Source of the DNA: DASZHJ01 sp035938015
Lineage (GTDB): Bacteria > Pseudomonadota > Alphaproteobacteria > ATCC43930 > CGMCC-115725
Length of the DNA stretch: 22,429 nt
Direction of reading: 5' to 3'
Assembly: GCA_035938015.1 (NCBI GenBank)
Contig: DASZHJ010000284.1
Location: forward strand, 1-22,429
Numbering within the stretch: position 1 is the first letter of the stretch; each line of letters opens with the position of its first letter. The position numbers and the translations under genes were made by a program. The notes under the pieces are model-generated. The model had not been told where the DNA came from, did not search any database, and saw nothing but the letters and a program-made list of their open reading frames with translations. Positions 1 through 7,082 of this stretch are shown one piece after another.

Positions 1-392
1 GCGTCGCCGCGGTTCAGCGCGTCAAGGCCGACCGCGGCGGAGCTCGAGCCTTGTCCGAGCGCCTGGCCGTTGGCATCGACCAGCCGCCAGTCGACCTCCA
101 CCCCGGAACCCACTGTCCGAGCGGTACCCAGCAGACTCAAGCTGCCGCGACTCGAGCTCTCCGCGCTCGCGAGCACGTCAAGATCCTGTAGCGCGCTCGC
201 CATCGCCGCGGCGAGCTGGTCGCGCGCGTCGGAGTCGAGCCCCGCCACGGGAGCCACCGCGACGCTGGTGGTATTGCGCAGGCTGATAATGGGTGCGCGC
301 GGTGCGGGACGGTCATCCTCGAACGGATGCGGCAGTGGCTGGCAACTCGTAAGCAGCACCGCGAATATTGCAGCCACCATGCGAATGGTCAT
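1..392 (-). CDS. Putative outer-membrane lipoprotein, 3' end beyond window
   Basis: The visible 130 codons start at ATG 392-390 and run off the left edge, so the C-terminus is missing. Residues 1-16 form a short lipoprotein signal (a basic residue at 4, then a hydrophobic stretch) ending in the lipobox Leu-Thr-Ser-Cys with Cys17 as the lipidated residue. Gln at +2 rather than Asp suggests outer-membrane sorting. The mature part has a proline-rich linker (residues 18-33) and then an alternating hydrophobic pattern without a recognisable catalytic motif. I do not recognise a named family. Its ATG overlaps the stop of the small ORF at 389-457 (ATGA), which implies translational coupling. It is the last visible gene of the operon that also encodes Lgt, the enzyme that would lipidate it. 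The lipobox call is direct; the function is unknown. Confidence 0.7.
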   Translation of the reverse strand, partial: MTIRMVAAIFAVLLTSCQPLPHPFEDDRPAPRAPIISLRNTTSVAVAPVAGLDSDARDQLAAAMASALQDLDVLASAESSSRGSLSLLGTARTVGSGVEVDWRLVDANGQALGQGSSSAAVGLDALNRGD

Positions 393-457
393 ACCAAAGC
401 GCAGCTCACTACAAGGCCAAGCACGAAGATCAGAACAAAACCGATGAGGTACGGCAT
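389..457 (-). CDS. Small ORF, single hydrophobic segment (22 aa)
   Basis: A 22-codon ORF from ATG 457-455 to TGA 391-389 fills almost the entire gap between the M24-like gene (stop 466-464) and the lipoprotein (ATG 392-390). It starts 6 bases after the upstream stop and ends in an ATGA overlap with the downstream start. The peptide is almost entirely Leu, Val, Ile, Phe and Gly with no charged residue, consistent with one membrane-spanning helix. Cys19 sits in a Val-Val-Ser-Cys context that faintly resembles a lipobox, but only three residues would follow it and there is no basic N-terminus. No clear Shine-Dalgarno sequence is visible, so translation would rely on coupling. It may be a real micro-membrane protein or only a coupling peptide for the lipoprotein. 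Confidence 0.4.
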   Translation of the reverse strand: MPYLIGFVLIFVLGLVVSCALV

Positions 458-463
458 CGGCGA

Positions 464-1615
464 TCAGTTGAGTGCGAAATCGAGACTGGCGCGCGAGAGC
501 ACATGGGCGCCGGTCGCGGTCACTTCTGAAGTGCGGCCCAGCGTCATGGCAAGACCCTTCTCTGCATCGAACACGATCATGTGCAGGAAGATCACCATGC
601 CAGGAGCAATCGAGATGGGATTGCCATGATAGAGCATCGGCCAATCCATCCAATTCGGGGCAAAGGTGTTGCCGAGGCTGTAGCCGCAGGCGTTGAATCG
701 ATGAGAGCGATGTCCCAGCGCGTCCAGCACGCGGGCCTGCGCGTCGAACACGTCCCCGAAGGTATGTCCGGGCTTGAGTGTCGCCTCTGAGGCCTTGAGC
801 GCCTCGACCGCCGCCTTGTGCATCTCGGTCAACCTCGGGTCCACACGGCCGATGGCAAGCGTACGCATCAGGCAGGAGTGGTAGTGGCGATAGACCCCCG
901 CGAACTCCAGCGTGAGCTGATCGTCGGCATCGAGGTCGCGACGTCCGCTCTTATAGCGGCACAGCAGCGCGTCGGGTCCGGAGCCGATGATGTATTCGTT
1001 GGCGGGATCATCGCCGCCGCCGCGGAACACGGCGCCCTGCATCGCCGCGAGGATGTCTCCCTCGGAGGCGCCTGGCTTGGCGAGCCGGCGCGCCTCGTCG
1101 AGCGCGGCATCGCCGAGTTCCGCTGCACGGCGAACATAGGCGAGCTCCCCCGGGCTCTTGACCACGCGCAGGCGGCTGACGAGCTCGGACGCGTCTGCGA
1201 GAGTGCAGAAGCCCTCGAGCGCCGCGGCGAGGCGTTGGCCGTTACGGGCGGTGAGACCATAGGCCTCCCATTCGACGCCGAGCCGTTTCCCCTTGCAGCC
1301 ATGCGAGGCCAGGATCTCGCGCAGCTGCCCGGTTGGCCCGGCGTCGGGCGCGTCCACCCAGATGCGGATGTCTTCAATGATCGACGTGTGCTTCGCCTGC
1401 AGCAGATCCGGCGCGCGCGTAAGCAGCGTCAATGTGCCGTCCGCGCCGAGGTAGAGGCATTGGAAGTAGACGTAGCCGAACGTGTCGTAGCCCGTGAGGT
1501 AGTACATGCTCTCCTGCCGGAACATGAGCAGGCCATCGAGCTTTGCCTCGATCATGGCGGCGATGGCTCGCCGACGGCGCTCGGTAAACTCCTCGATGGA
1601 AAAATGCAGGGCCAT
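464..1615 (-). CDS. M24-fold (creatinase / ectoine-hydrolase-like) hydrolase lacking metal ligands
   Basis: A 383-residue protein with the two-domain layout of the peptidase M24 family: an N-terminal creatinase-type domain (about 8-145, including the Tyr-Leu-Thr-Gly-Tyr-Asp stretch at 39-44) and a C-terminal pita-bread domain (about 155-375, with the linker Val-Lys-Ser-Pro-Gly-Glu at 152-157). In metal-dependent M24 enzymes five residues (Asp, Asp, His, Glu, Glu) bind two metals. By my alignment these are Glu237, Cys248, Tyr312, His345 and about Gly360 here, so the dimetal site is gone. The Gly-Tyr-Ser-Leu-Gly motif at 311-315 followed by Pro-Asn-Trp resembles ectoine hydrolases (DoeA/EutD), and creatinase also works without metal. 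A C-N hydrolase on a small amide or amidine is more likely than an Xaa-Pro peptidase; the substrate is unknown. The start has a GAGGAG ribosome site 13 bases downstream of the DUF2817 stop, indicating co-expression. Confidence 0.85.
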   Translation of the reverse strand: MALHFSIEEFTERRRRAIAAMIEAKLDGLLMFRQESMYYLTGYDTFGYVYFQCLYLGADGTLTLLTRAPDLLQAKHTSIIEDIRIWVDAPDAGPTGQLREILASHGCKGKRLGVEWEAYGLTARNGQRLAAALEGFCTLADASELVSRLRVVKSPGELAYVRRAAELGDAALDEARRLAKPGASEGDILAAMQGAVFRGGGDDPANEYIIGSGPDALLCRYKSGRRDLDADDQLTLEFAGVYRHYHSCLMRTLAIGRVDPRLTEMHKAAVEALKASEATLKPGHTFGDVFDAQARVLDALGHRSHRFNACGYSLGNTFAPNWMDWPMLYHGNPISIAPGMVIFLHMIVFDAEKGLAMTLGRTSEVTATGAHVLSRASLDFALN

Positions 1616-1628
1616 TTCTCAAGTCTCC

Positions 1629-2759
1629 TCAGTTCGTCGCCGCGCTCAGGCCCGCGAGGGCTTGACCGAGGACTTGTCGGCTGCGGAACAACACGAGCTC
1701 CCGCCAGGGTTGCGTATCGGGAAAGAAATGCCGGCGCAGATTTCGCTTGACGCGTTGCGTCTCGGGCGCGCTCCAGTCGATCGGCCCACGCGCGTGCAGC
1801 ACGTGGTCCTCGCGCATGGGGCCGCGTCCCTGGTCGGGGCTGAAGGTGCCGTATTCCAGGGCCGTGTAGACGACTCGCGCGCCCAGGTGCGGCTGCCAGA
1901 AACTCGTCCCGACGGTGCCGTGCTTGGGCACGGATGAGGAGGTGCCGAGCAGCGGCACCGTCACGCACTCGCCATACCAATCACGCGCGGTCGCGATGTT
2001 CGGCGTGTCCGGCTCTTGGTCGCAAATGAGTTCGCCGTAGCCGTAGGGCCCGAGGCCCGTGTGGTAATCGATGATCGCGACACGAGATCGCGCGGCAAGC
2101 CCGTATTCGGTGGCGATACGCGCCAAAGTTTCGCGAGCCCAGGTTGGTTTGGTACCACCATAGAACATGCCCGTCGGATGCTTATACTGGCCGCCGCTCC
2201 GTGCGCGCTGAAGCGCCTCTTCGCCGTGTTTCTCACGGAAGGCTTTGATTCGTGCCTCGGCGGCAGCGACGACTTCCGGCGTCAAGGCGGGCGGCACCAG
2301 CGCATCCGCCAGCGTGTCGTAGTCGGGATTCTTCGGCAGCGGCTTCGTAAAGTCGTAGAAGTTCCGATTGAGATCGACGCCCTCCTCGGTTACGCGGCGA
2401 AGCCACGCAAAGCCATATGGATTGATGGCATGAACGTGGAGGATGGCGATCTCCGGCGGAAGATCCACGCGAGCGGTTTCCATGAGCCAATCCGCCTGAC
2501 AGCCGGAGCCGCAGAATCCCTCGATCCCGTGGGTGCCCGAGATCGTCACCAGGACCTTTCGCGCGCTGGGATCGCCCTGAAACGCGACGTCGGTGGCGAG
2601 CCTCTCGCCGGCCGGACCCTTTCGGGGATTCTCGTAGGTTTTGACCGGCAGCTCCGCGCGCGCCGCGAGTGCAAGGAACCGCTCCCGAGCGCCGGTAAAA
2701 TCGGGCGGGAAAACCGCCGCTGCAGCAGCCTCTGGGCTCCGTCCGAACCGCACGGTCAT
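1629..2759 (-). CDS. DUF2817 family, M14-like zinc carboxypeptidase
   Basis: This 376-residue protein carries the marks of the M14-related DUF2817 family. Zinc ligands His77 and Glu80 lie in Gly-Thr-His-Gly-Ile-Glu-Gly (75-81). An Asp-Leu-Asn-Arg-Asn-Phe motif (129-134) corresponds to the M14 substrate-binding Asn-Arg pair. The third zinc ligand is probably His233 in Asp-Tyr-His-Thr-Gly-Leu-Gly, and the general base is probably Glu302 in Leu-Glu-Tyr-Gly-Thr. All catalytic positions appear intact. No signal peptide is visible, so it is probably cytoplasmic. It lies 22 bases downstream of pgeF and 13 bases upstream of the M24-like gene, so it probably shares their transcript. A purine-rich GAGAGCAG precedes the ATG. 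The family is uncharacterised for substrate; a role in breaking down peptides or amide conjugates alongside the M24-like partner is inference. Confidence 0.87.
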   Translation of the reverse strand: MTVRFGRSPEAAAAAVFPPDFTGARERFLALAARAELPVKTYENPRKGPAGERLATDVAFQGDPSARKVLVTISGTHGIEGFCGSGCQADWLMETARVDLPPEIAILHVHAINPYGFAWLRRVTEEGVDLNRNFYDFTKPLPKNPDYDTLADALVPPALTPEVVAAAEARIKAFREKHGEEALQRARSGGQYKHPTGMFYGGTKPTWARETLARIATEYGLAARSRVAIIDYHTGLGPYGYGELICDQEPDTPNIATARDWYGECVTVPLLGTSSSVPKHGTVGTSFWQPHLGARVVYTALEYGTFSPDQGRGPMREDHVLHARGPIDWSAPETQRVKRNLRRHFFPDTQPWRELVLFRSRQVLGQALAGLSAATN

Positions 2760-2781
2760 AGATCTGCTCTCAGCTCCAGGG

Positions 2782-3546
2782 TTAGGGCGCCAAAGCGATG
2801 GCCGAGATCAAGCGACCATAGTCCCGCTCGCCGCGCAAGCACGCGCGGCGATAGGAGAAGAACTGCCGCTCTTCCGCCGCGGTGTCGCCGCCCGTCGCGG
2901 CTGCCGCGCCGACACCGAGTCGCCCAAGGCGACGTAAGATGTATCCCGCGAGATCGAACAGGAAATGCTCGGCACGCGGCGCGGGCTTGAATAGATCGGC
3001 GTCCGTGGGGTCCGCGCCGATAAAGGGCGCCGGGAACTCCGGTCCGACCTCGTAGGAGAACTTGCCGATTGACGGGCCGACCACCGCCACGATGCACTCG
3101 AGTCGCGCGCCCTGCCGCTGCATCCCATCGACGGTGCTCTCGACGATGCCGGCGAGCGCGCCGCGCCAGCCCGCGTGACACGCGCCGATCACGCCGGCCT
3201 TGGCGTCGGCGAGCAGCACGGGCGCGCAGTCCGCGGCGAGCACGCCGAGGGCGATTCCGGGCGTCGACGTCACCATACCGTCGGCGCGCGGCGCGGTCTC
3301 GCGCGGCCATGGCATGCCGACGGCGACCGCCTCGGCGCTGTGGATCTGGTAACAGGTCACCAGGCGCTCGGCTGCCACCCCTAGCTGCGCTGCGGCCCGC
3401 GCGCGATTCTCCGCCACCCGATCGGCATCGTCGCCAGACCCGAAGCCGCAATTGAGCGACGCGAACAATCCCTCGCTCACACCGCCGTCGCGGGCGAAAA
3501 AGCCGTGGCATAAGCCGGGCGCGACCAGCAGGTCGTGCGTGATCAT
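2782..3546 (-). CDS. pgeF: Peptidoglycan editing factor PgeF (DUF152/YfiH family)
   Basis: A 254-residue member of the multicopper-oxidase-like DUF152 family. The family's metal-binding triad is present: His69 in Tyr-Gln-Ile-His-Ser, Cys107 in Ala-Asp-Cys-Ala-Pro-Val, and His124 in Cys-His-Ala-Gly-Trp-Arg-Gly. The C-terminal Phe-Phe-Ser-Tyr-Arg-Arg (229-234) is also typical, and the length is normal. In Escherichia coli, PgeF (YfiH) hydrolyses UDP-MurNAc carrying L-Ser in place of L-Ala and so corrects cell-wall precursors; related proteins were described as polyphenol oxidases or purine nucleosidases. It acts in the cytoplasm. Its ATG overlaps the stop of the upstream methyltransferase (ATGA at 3546-3543), so the two are translationally coupled. 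The place between lgt and envelope genes fits a cell-wall role. Confidence 0.93.
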   Translation of the reverse strand: MITHDLLVAPGLCHGFFARDGGVSEGLFASLNCGFGSGDDADRVAENRARAAAQLGVAAERLVTCYQIHSAEAVAVGMPWPRETAPRADGMVTSTPGIALGVLAADCAPVLLADAKAGVIGACHAGWRGALAGIVESTVDGMQRQGARLECIVAVVGPSIGKFSYEVGPEFPAPFIGADPTDADLFKPAPRAEHFLFDLAGYILRRLGRLGVGAAAATGGDTAAEERQFFSYRRACLRGERDYGRLISAIALAP

Positions 3547-4640
3547 GGGCGCGCGCCGGCGGGAAAACCCGCCGGCATAGGGAGAGTGGGGTCCGTGAGG
3601 GCGAGCACCTTGAAGAGCGTGCCCATTTCGTCGCCGTCGATCAAGCGGCGCAGACCACTTCGGATGGTTGCGCCGACCTCAGCCGAAGCGGCGGCGACCA
3701 ACCGCTGGGCGCGCAACTCGATGCCGAGCGAGCGCAGGAAATCCGCCTGCGTAACCGGCCCGCAGATCCGGGTTCCGGCGGCGCGCGCCGCGTCAGTAAA
3801 GGCCTGAAAATCGACGTGGGCCGTGAGGTCGGCGCTGCCCGGCGCTTCCAGCACCGGATGATAGCGATGCCGCCGGACCGCCTGCAGCGTCTCTCCGTAA
3901 GCGCTCCCGATTCGGCCGTAGTCGATGAAGAGCGCCGCGCCGCCGTCGATCGTTAGGCGGGTCGACACGTCGTTCGCGAGGCGCGCCGCGGCGGGACAGA
4001 TCTCTACTACGCCGCCCTCGGGCGAGGCGACGAAGCGCGGGGAGATCAGTACTGCGGCTGCGCTGGTCGCGTGCTCGAGCGCGAAAGCAAGCGTGCTGCC
4101 GTCCGGCGTGAGTCCCACACAACGCTCGTGCCACCCGCCATCGCGGCGCTCGAATTGGCGGATCGGGAGGGTGTCTAGAAACTCATTGGCGATCAGCAGC
4201 AGAGGGCCCGCAGGAACCGCATCAAGGCGCTCGTGCCAGATTGGCGCGGCCGCCGCGAGAGCTTTCGCCTGCGCGGCGCGCAGCGTCGGGCTCGTCTCCA
4301 CGAGGTGCACGCGGAGCGCGTGGCGGAAATCGGGCGCAACCGCGAGAGCCCGAAGTGCGTCCGCCATCAACGTGCCGCGGCCGGGTCCGAGCTCCACGAG
4401 CAGGACCGGATCGGGTCGGCCCATCTGCGCCCAGACCTCGGCGCACCAAAGCCCGATCAGCTCGCCAAAGATTTGGCTCACCTCAGGGGCGGTGATGAAG
4501 TCGCCAGCGGTACCCAGGGGATCGCGGGTCGCATAGTAGCCGAGTCGCGGGTGGTGCAAGGCCTCGGTCATGAACTCGGCGACGGTGAGCGGGCCGGTGG
4601 CGCGGATCCGCCGGGAGAGGAGGTCGAAAAGGTCCGTCAC
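3543..4640 (-). CDS. Class I SAM-dependent methyltransferase, NDUFAF7/MidA family
   Basis: A 365-residue protein of the DUF185/NDUFAF7 family. The N-terminus has the family signature Gly-Asp-Phe-Ile-Thr-Ala-Pro-Glu (46-53), and the SAM-binding motif I is Val-Glu-Leu-Gly-Pro-Gly-Arg-Gly-Thr (82-90). In mitochondria NDUFAF7 methylates an arginine of the complex I subunit NDUFS2; the bacterial target is not established, though the alphaproteobacterial form is the closest bacterial relative. The start is GTG at 4640-4638, nine bases after the lgt stop, with no strong Shine-Dalgarno, so coupling to lgt translation is likely. Its stop overlaps pgeF. The order lgt, methyltransferase, pgeF recurs in Alphaproteobacteria, which supports the assignment. 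Confidence 0.92.
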   Translation of the reverse strand: MTDLFDLLSRRIRATGPLTVAEFMTEALHHPRLGYYATRDPLGTAGDFITAPEVSQIFGELIGLWCAEVWAQMGRPDPVLLVELGPGRGTLMADALRALAVAPDFRHALRVHLVETSPTLRAAQAKALAAAAPIWHERLDAVPAGPLLLIANEFLDTLPIRQFERRDGGWHERCVGLTPDGSTLAFALEHATSAAAVLISPRFVASPEGGVVEICPAAARLANDVSTRLTIDGGAALFIDYGRIGSAYGETLQAVRRHRYHPVLEAPGSADLTAHVDFQAFTDAARAAGTRICGPVTQADFLRSLGIELRAQRLVAAASAEVGATIRSGLRRLIDGDEMGTLFKVLALTDPTLPMPAGFPAGARP

Positions 4641-4649
4641 GCAAGCGGC

Positions 4650-5477
4650 TCAGGCCGCCGCGGCCTCTCGGCGCGAGCGCCGGATGAGCCAAACGCCGAC
4701 AATGAGCACGGGTATCGACAACAGCTGACCCATGGTAAGGCCACCCAGCTGGTCGAGCGAGGGGCCGCCCAGAAGGTATCCCAGCTGGCGGTCAGGCTCG
4801 CGGAAATATTCCGCGATGATACGCGAGATGGCATAGCCGCTCAGGAACACGCCGGAAAGAAAACCGCGGTATTCACGGGCACGGGTGAAGCGCTGCAGCA
4901 CGAACAACACGAGAAAGAGCACGACACCTTCGAGCGCTGCTTCGTAGAGCTGACTCGGGTGCCGCGGCAGCCGTGTCTCGTCGGTCGGGAAAACCATCGC
5001 CCACCAGACGTCAGTGGGCCGGCCGTAGAGCTCGCCGTTGATGAAATTCGCGAGCCGGCCGAGGAAGAGTCCGATCGGCACCGCGCAGACGAGCATGTCT
5101 CCGAGCCGGAGGAAGTCGATCTTGCGTAGTCGAGTGAACAGAAACATCGCCAACACCACGCCGATGGCGCCGCCGTGGAAGGACATCCCGCCGGTCCAGA
5201 TTTTCAACGCCTCGATGGGATGCTGCAGATAGTAGCCGAGGTTGTAGAACAGGACGTAGCCGATGCGGCCACCCAGCACGACGCCGAGCGTGACCCAGAC
5301 CAGGAAATCGTCGAGCGCCGCGGGATCCAAAACCGGCGGCGGCCGACGCGTCATGCCGACGCAGTAGCGCCAGCCGATCAGCAACCCCGCGATGTAGGCG
5401 AGCGCGTACCAGCGGATCGCGAAGGGTCCGATCTCGATCAAGACCGGGTCAATTGGGGGATAGGGGATGACGAGCAT
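4650..5477 (-). CDS. lgt: Prolipoprotein diacylglyceryl transferase
   Basis: Lgt moves diacylglycerol from phosphatidylglycerol to the lipobox cysteine of prelipoproteins at the outer face of the inner membrane. The 275-residue protein has about seven membrane helices. It carries the Lgt signature Gly-Arg-Leu-Ala-Asn-Phe-Ile-Asn-Gly-Glu-Leu (140-150, with the essential Arg141 and Glu149), His101 in Met-Ser-Phe-His-Gly-Gly, and the conserved His-Pro-Ser-Gln-Leu-Tyr-Glu at 173-179. The length is normal and there is no disruption. Its start codon shares one base with the hldD stop (TGATG at 5479-5475), so it is translationally coupled to hldD. A predicted lipoprotein lies further down the same operon at 1-392. 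Confidence 0.97.
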   Translation of the reverse strand: MLVIPYPPIDPVLIEIGPFAIRWYALAYIAGLLIGWRYCVGMTRRPPPVLDPAALDDFLVWVTLGVVLGGRIGYVLFYNLGYYLQHPIEALKIWTGGMSFHGGAIGVVLAMFLFTRLRKIDFLRLGDMLVCAVPIGLFLGRLANFINGELYGRPTDVWWAMVFPTDETRLPRHPSQLYEAALEGVVLFLVLFVLQRFTRAREYRGFLSGVFLSGYAISRIIAEYFREPDRQLGYLLGGPSLDQLGGLTMGQLLSIPVLIVGVWLIRRSRREAAAA

Positions 5478-6463
5478 CAGCGGTAGGGATCGGCGGCGGC
5501 GAGATGCGTCTTTACAAAATCGGCGATGCCGTCCTCGAGCGAGGTGGTCGGTCGCGTATAACCCGCACTCCTGAGCTTGTCGATCCGCGCCTCCGTGAAA
5601 TACTGATACCTCTCGAGGATCGCGGGCGGCATCGGCACGAACTCGCTGAGCGGTTCGCGCCCGGCTGCCCGATAGACCTCGGCCGCCAGCTCGCTGTAGC
5701 TGCGGGCTTTACCGCTGCCGATGTTGAAAAGTCCGTTCACGTCGGGGTGGTCGTAGCACCAGAGCAGGATATCCACGCAGTCGCGGACATAGACGAAGTC
5801 CCGCTTCTGTCCGCCGTCCGGCACGTCCGGTCGATACGAGCGGAAGAGCGGCGCAGGCTTGCCCGCCTTGGCCAGCGGAAAGAACTGCGTCACGACGCTC
5901 CGCATGTCGCCCTTGTGATACTCGTTGGGTCCGTAGACGTTGAAGAACTTGCAGCCGATCCACTGCGGCGGCCGGGCGCCGCCCCGCTCGACCAGCCGTG
6001 CCACGCGCCGATCGAACAGATGCTTCGACCAGCCATAAGCGTTCAGTGGGCGCAGTTTGGCGAGCGCCTGCGGCGAACCATTGTCATCGAATCCGCCCTC
6101 ACCCGCGCCATAGGTCGCTGCCGAGGAGGCATAGAGGAGGCGCGCCCCGTGCCTGGCGCACCAGTCCCAGAGCGAGAGCGACAGCGTAAAATTCGCGGCG
6201 ATTACCGCGTCGACGTCGCTCTCCGTGGTGGAGGAGATCGCTCCCAGGTGGAACACCACGTTGATATCGCGGGCGTGGGCGTCGAGAAATTCCAGGAGCT
6301 GATCGGGCGGTACGACGTGGGCGAGCTCGCGCTTGGCGAGGTTGCGCCACTTCTCGCCGTGGCCGAGACGGTCGCACACCACGAGATCGCGCTCGCCGCG
6401 CTCCTCGAGCGCCGCCGCCAGGTTCGATCCGATGAAGCCGGCGCCGCCGGTGATGACGATCAT
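5477..6463 (-). CDS. hldD: ADP-L-glycero-D-manno-heptose 6-epimerase
   Basis: A 328-residue short-chain dehydrogenase-type epimerase that converts ADP-D-glycero-D-manno-heptose to the L-glycero form, the heptose donor for the lipopolysaccharide inner core. Visible motifs are the NAD(P)-binding Gly-Gly-Ala-Gly-Phe-Ile-Gly at 6-12, the catalytic Tyr143-x-x-x-Lys147 within Tyr-Gly-Trp-Ser-Lys, and the HldD-typical Phe-Asn-Val-Tyr-Gly-Pro-Asn-Glu-Tyr-His-Lys (174-184). The reading frame is open to about 7234, but ATG 6463-6461 is chosen because the Rossmann motif begins immediately after it and a candidate promoter lies 28-55 bases upstream. No strong ribosome site is visible, so the leader may be short. 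It heads the minus-strand operon and implies a Gram-negative outer membrane with heptose-containing LPS. Confidence 0.94.
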   Translation of the reverse strand: MIVITGGAGFIGSNLAAALEERGERDLVVCDRLGHGEKWRNLAKRELAHVVPPDQLLEFLDAHARDINVVFHLGAISSTTESDVDAVIAANFTLSLSLWDWCARHGARLLYASSAATYGAGEGGFDDNGSPQALAKLRPLNAYGWSKHLFDRRVARLVERGGARPPQWIGCKFFNVYGPNEYHKGDMRSVVTQFFPLAKAGKPAPLFRSYRPDVPDGGQKRDFVYVRDCVDILLWCYDHPDVNGLFNIGSGKARSYSELAAEVYRAAGREPLSEFVPMPPAILERYQYFTEARIDKLRSAGYTRPTTSLEDGIADFVKTHLAAADPYR

Positions 6464-6479
6464 GGCATGCCCGAAAGAG

Positions 6480-6493
6480 AACTCGGCCGAGTT
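6480..6493. promoter_or_regulatory. 14-bp perfect palindrome, possible operator at the hldD promoter
   Basis: AACTCGGCCGAGTT is a perfect inverted repeat that overlaps the proposed -10 box and transcription start of the hldD operon. A symmetric site in this position is where a dimeric repressor would block initiation. The binding protein is not known, and a chance GC-rich palindrome is possible. Confidence 0.35.
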
Positions 6494-6518
6494 ATAGGGC
6501 CTTGCCGCCCGATCGCAA
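6491..6518 (-). promoter_or_regulatory. Candidate sigma70-type promoter for the hldD-lgt operon
   Basis: On the minus strand TTGCGA (6518-6513) and TATAAC (6496-6491) are separated by 16 bases, close to the bacterial housekeeping consensus. The predicted transcription start is near 6484, giving a leader of about 20 bases before the hldD ATG at 6463. The -10 box overlaps the palindrome at 6480-6493. Confidence 0.45.
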
Positions 6519-6607
6519 TGCCAGATTTGCTCGCGCCCGTCTTGCGCTGGCGGCGGGACGTGATCGGCATTATCTCTTGTGCAGAAGGCGACTATGGAGA
6601 GGCTGCC

Positions 6608-6925
6608 ATGCAGAACGACAATCGCATTTTCGAGGATCTCGCGCGCGTGGCCTCCGGCGCCCTGAGCGCGCTCACAGGGGTGCGCGAGGAGGTCGAGGCT
6701 CGGCTCCGCGACCAATTCCAACACATCCTCGACCGCATGAATCTGGTGCGACGGGAGGAGTTCGACGCGGTTCAGGCCATGGCCGCCAAAGCGCGCGCCG
6801 AGCAGGAGCGGCTTGGCGAGCGCTTGGCGGCGCTCGAGGCCCGGCTCGAGGCCGAGCCGCGTCACAAATCGGCGCGTGCGCGTTCGGGCACCCAACCGAA
6901 GGAGGAGAGCTCGCCCGGCAGTTAA
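6608..6925 (+). CDS. ubiK: UbiK family ubiquinone biosynthesis accessory factor (BMFP domain)
   Basis: A 105-residue protein of the BMFP/DUF526 family. Residues about 6-85 are two amphipathic helices with a coiled-coil C-terminal half rich in Ala, Glu, Arg and Leu. The Met-Asn-Leu-Val-Arg-Arg-Glu-Glu-Phe-Asp segment (44-53) is the family hallmark between the helices. UbiK trimers assist the aerobic ubiquinone synthesis complex with UbiJ in enterobacteria; in Alphaproteobacteria the role is by homology. The tail (86-105) is basic, Ser-rich and probably disordered. ATG 6608 is chosen over longer in-frame options because GGAGAGG lies seven bases upstream. It diverges from hldD across a 144-base region. 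Confidence 0.88.
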   Translation: MQNDNRIFEDLARVASGALSALTGVREEVEARLRDQFQHILDRMNLVRREEFDAVQAMAAKARAEQERLGERLAALEARLEAEPRHKSARARSGTQPKEESSPGS

Positions 6926-7082
6926 GTCATTGGGCAGATTCCCATTTGTGCCTCTCGCGTGGACACCTACTAAATCTTGCCTTGCATGCGCGTAACTGCT
7001 TTGGCACGCTACAGCATATGGTGTGTTCAGGGGATTGAACCACCAAATGCCGGCGGCCCGCCCGGGCCAGAGGAGGGGTGCC

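Noticed and set aside
818..1750. A 310-codon plus-strand ORF antisense to the M24-like gene
   Set aside because: It is the complementary shadow of a well-recognised family; composition is typical of GC-rich antisense frames, with no domain and no ribosome site.
5504..6600. Upstream extension of the ubiK frame (open from 5504)
   Set aside because: It runs antisense through hldD, and the conserved UbiK domain begins at 6608 behind a good ribosome site.
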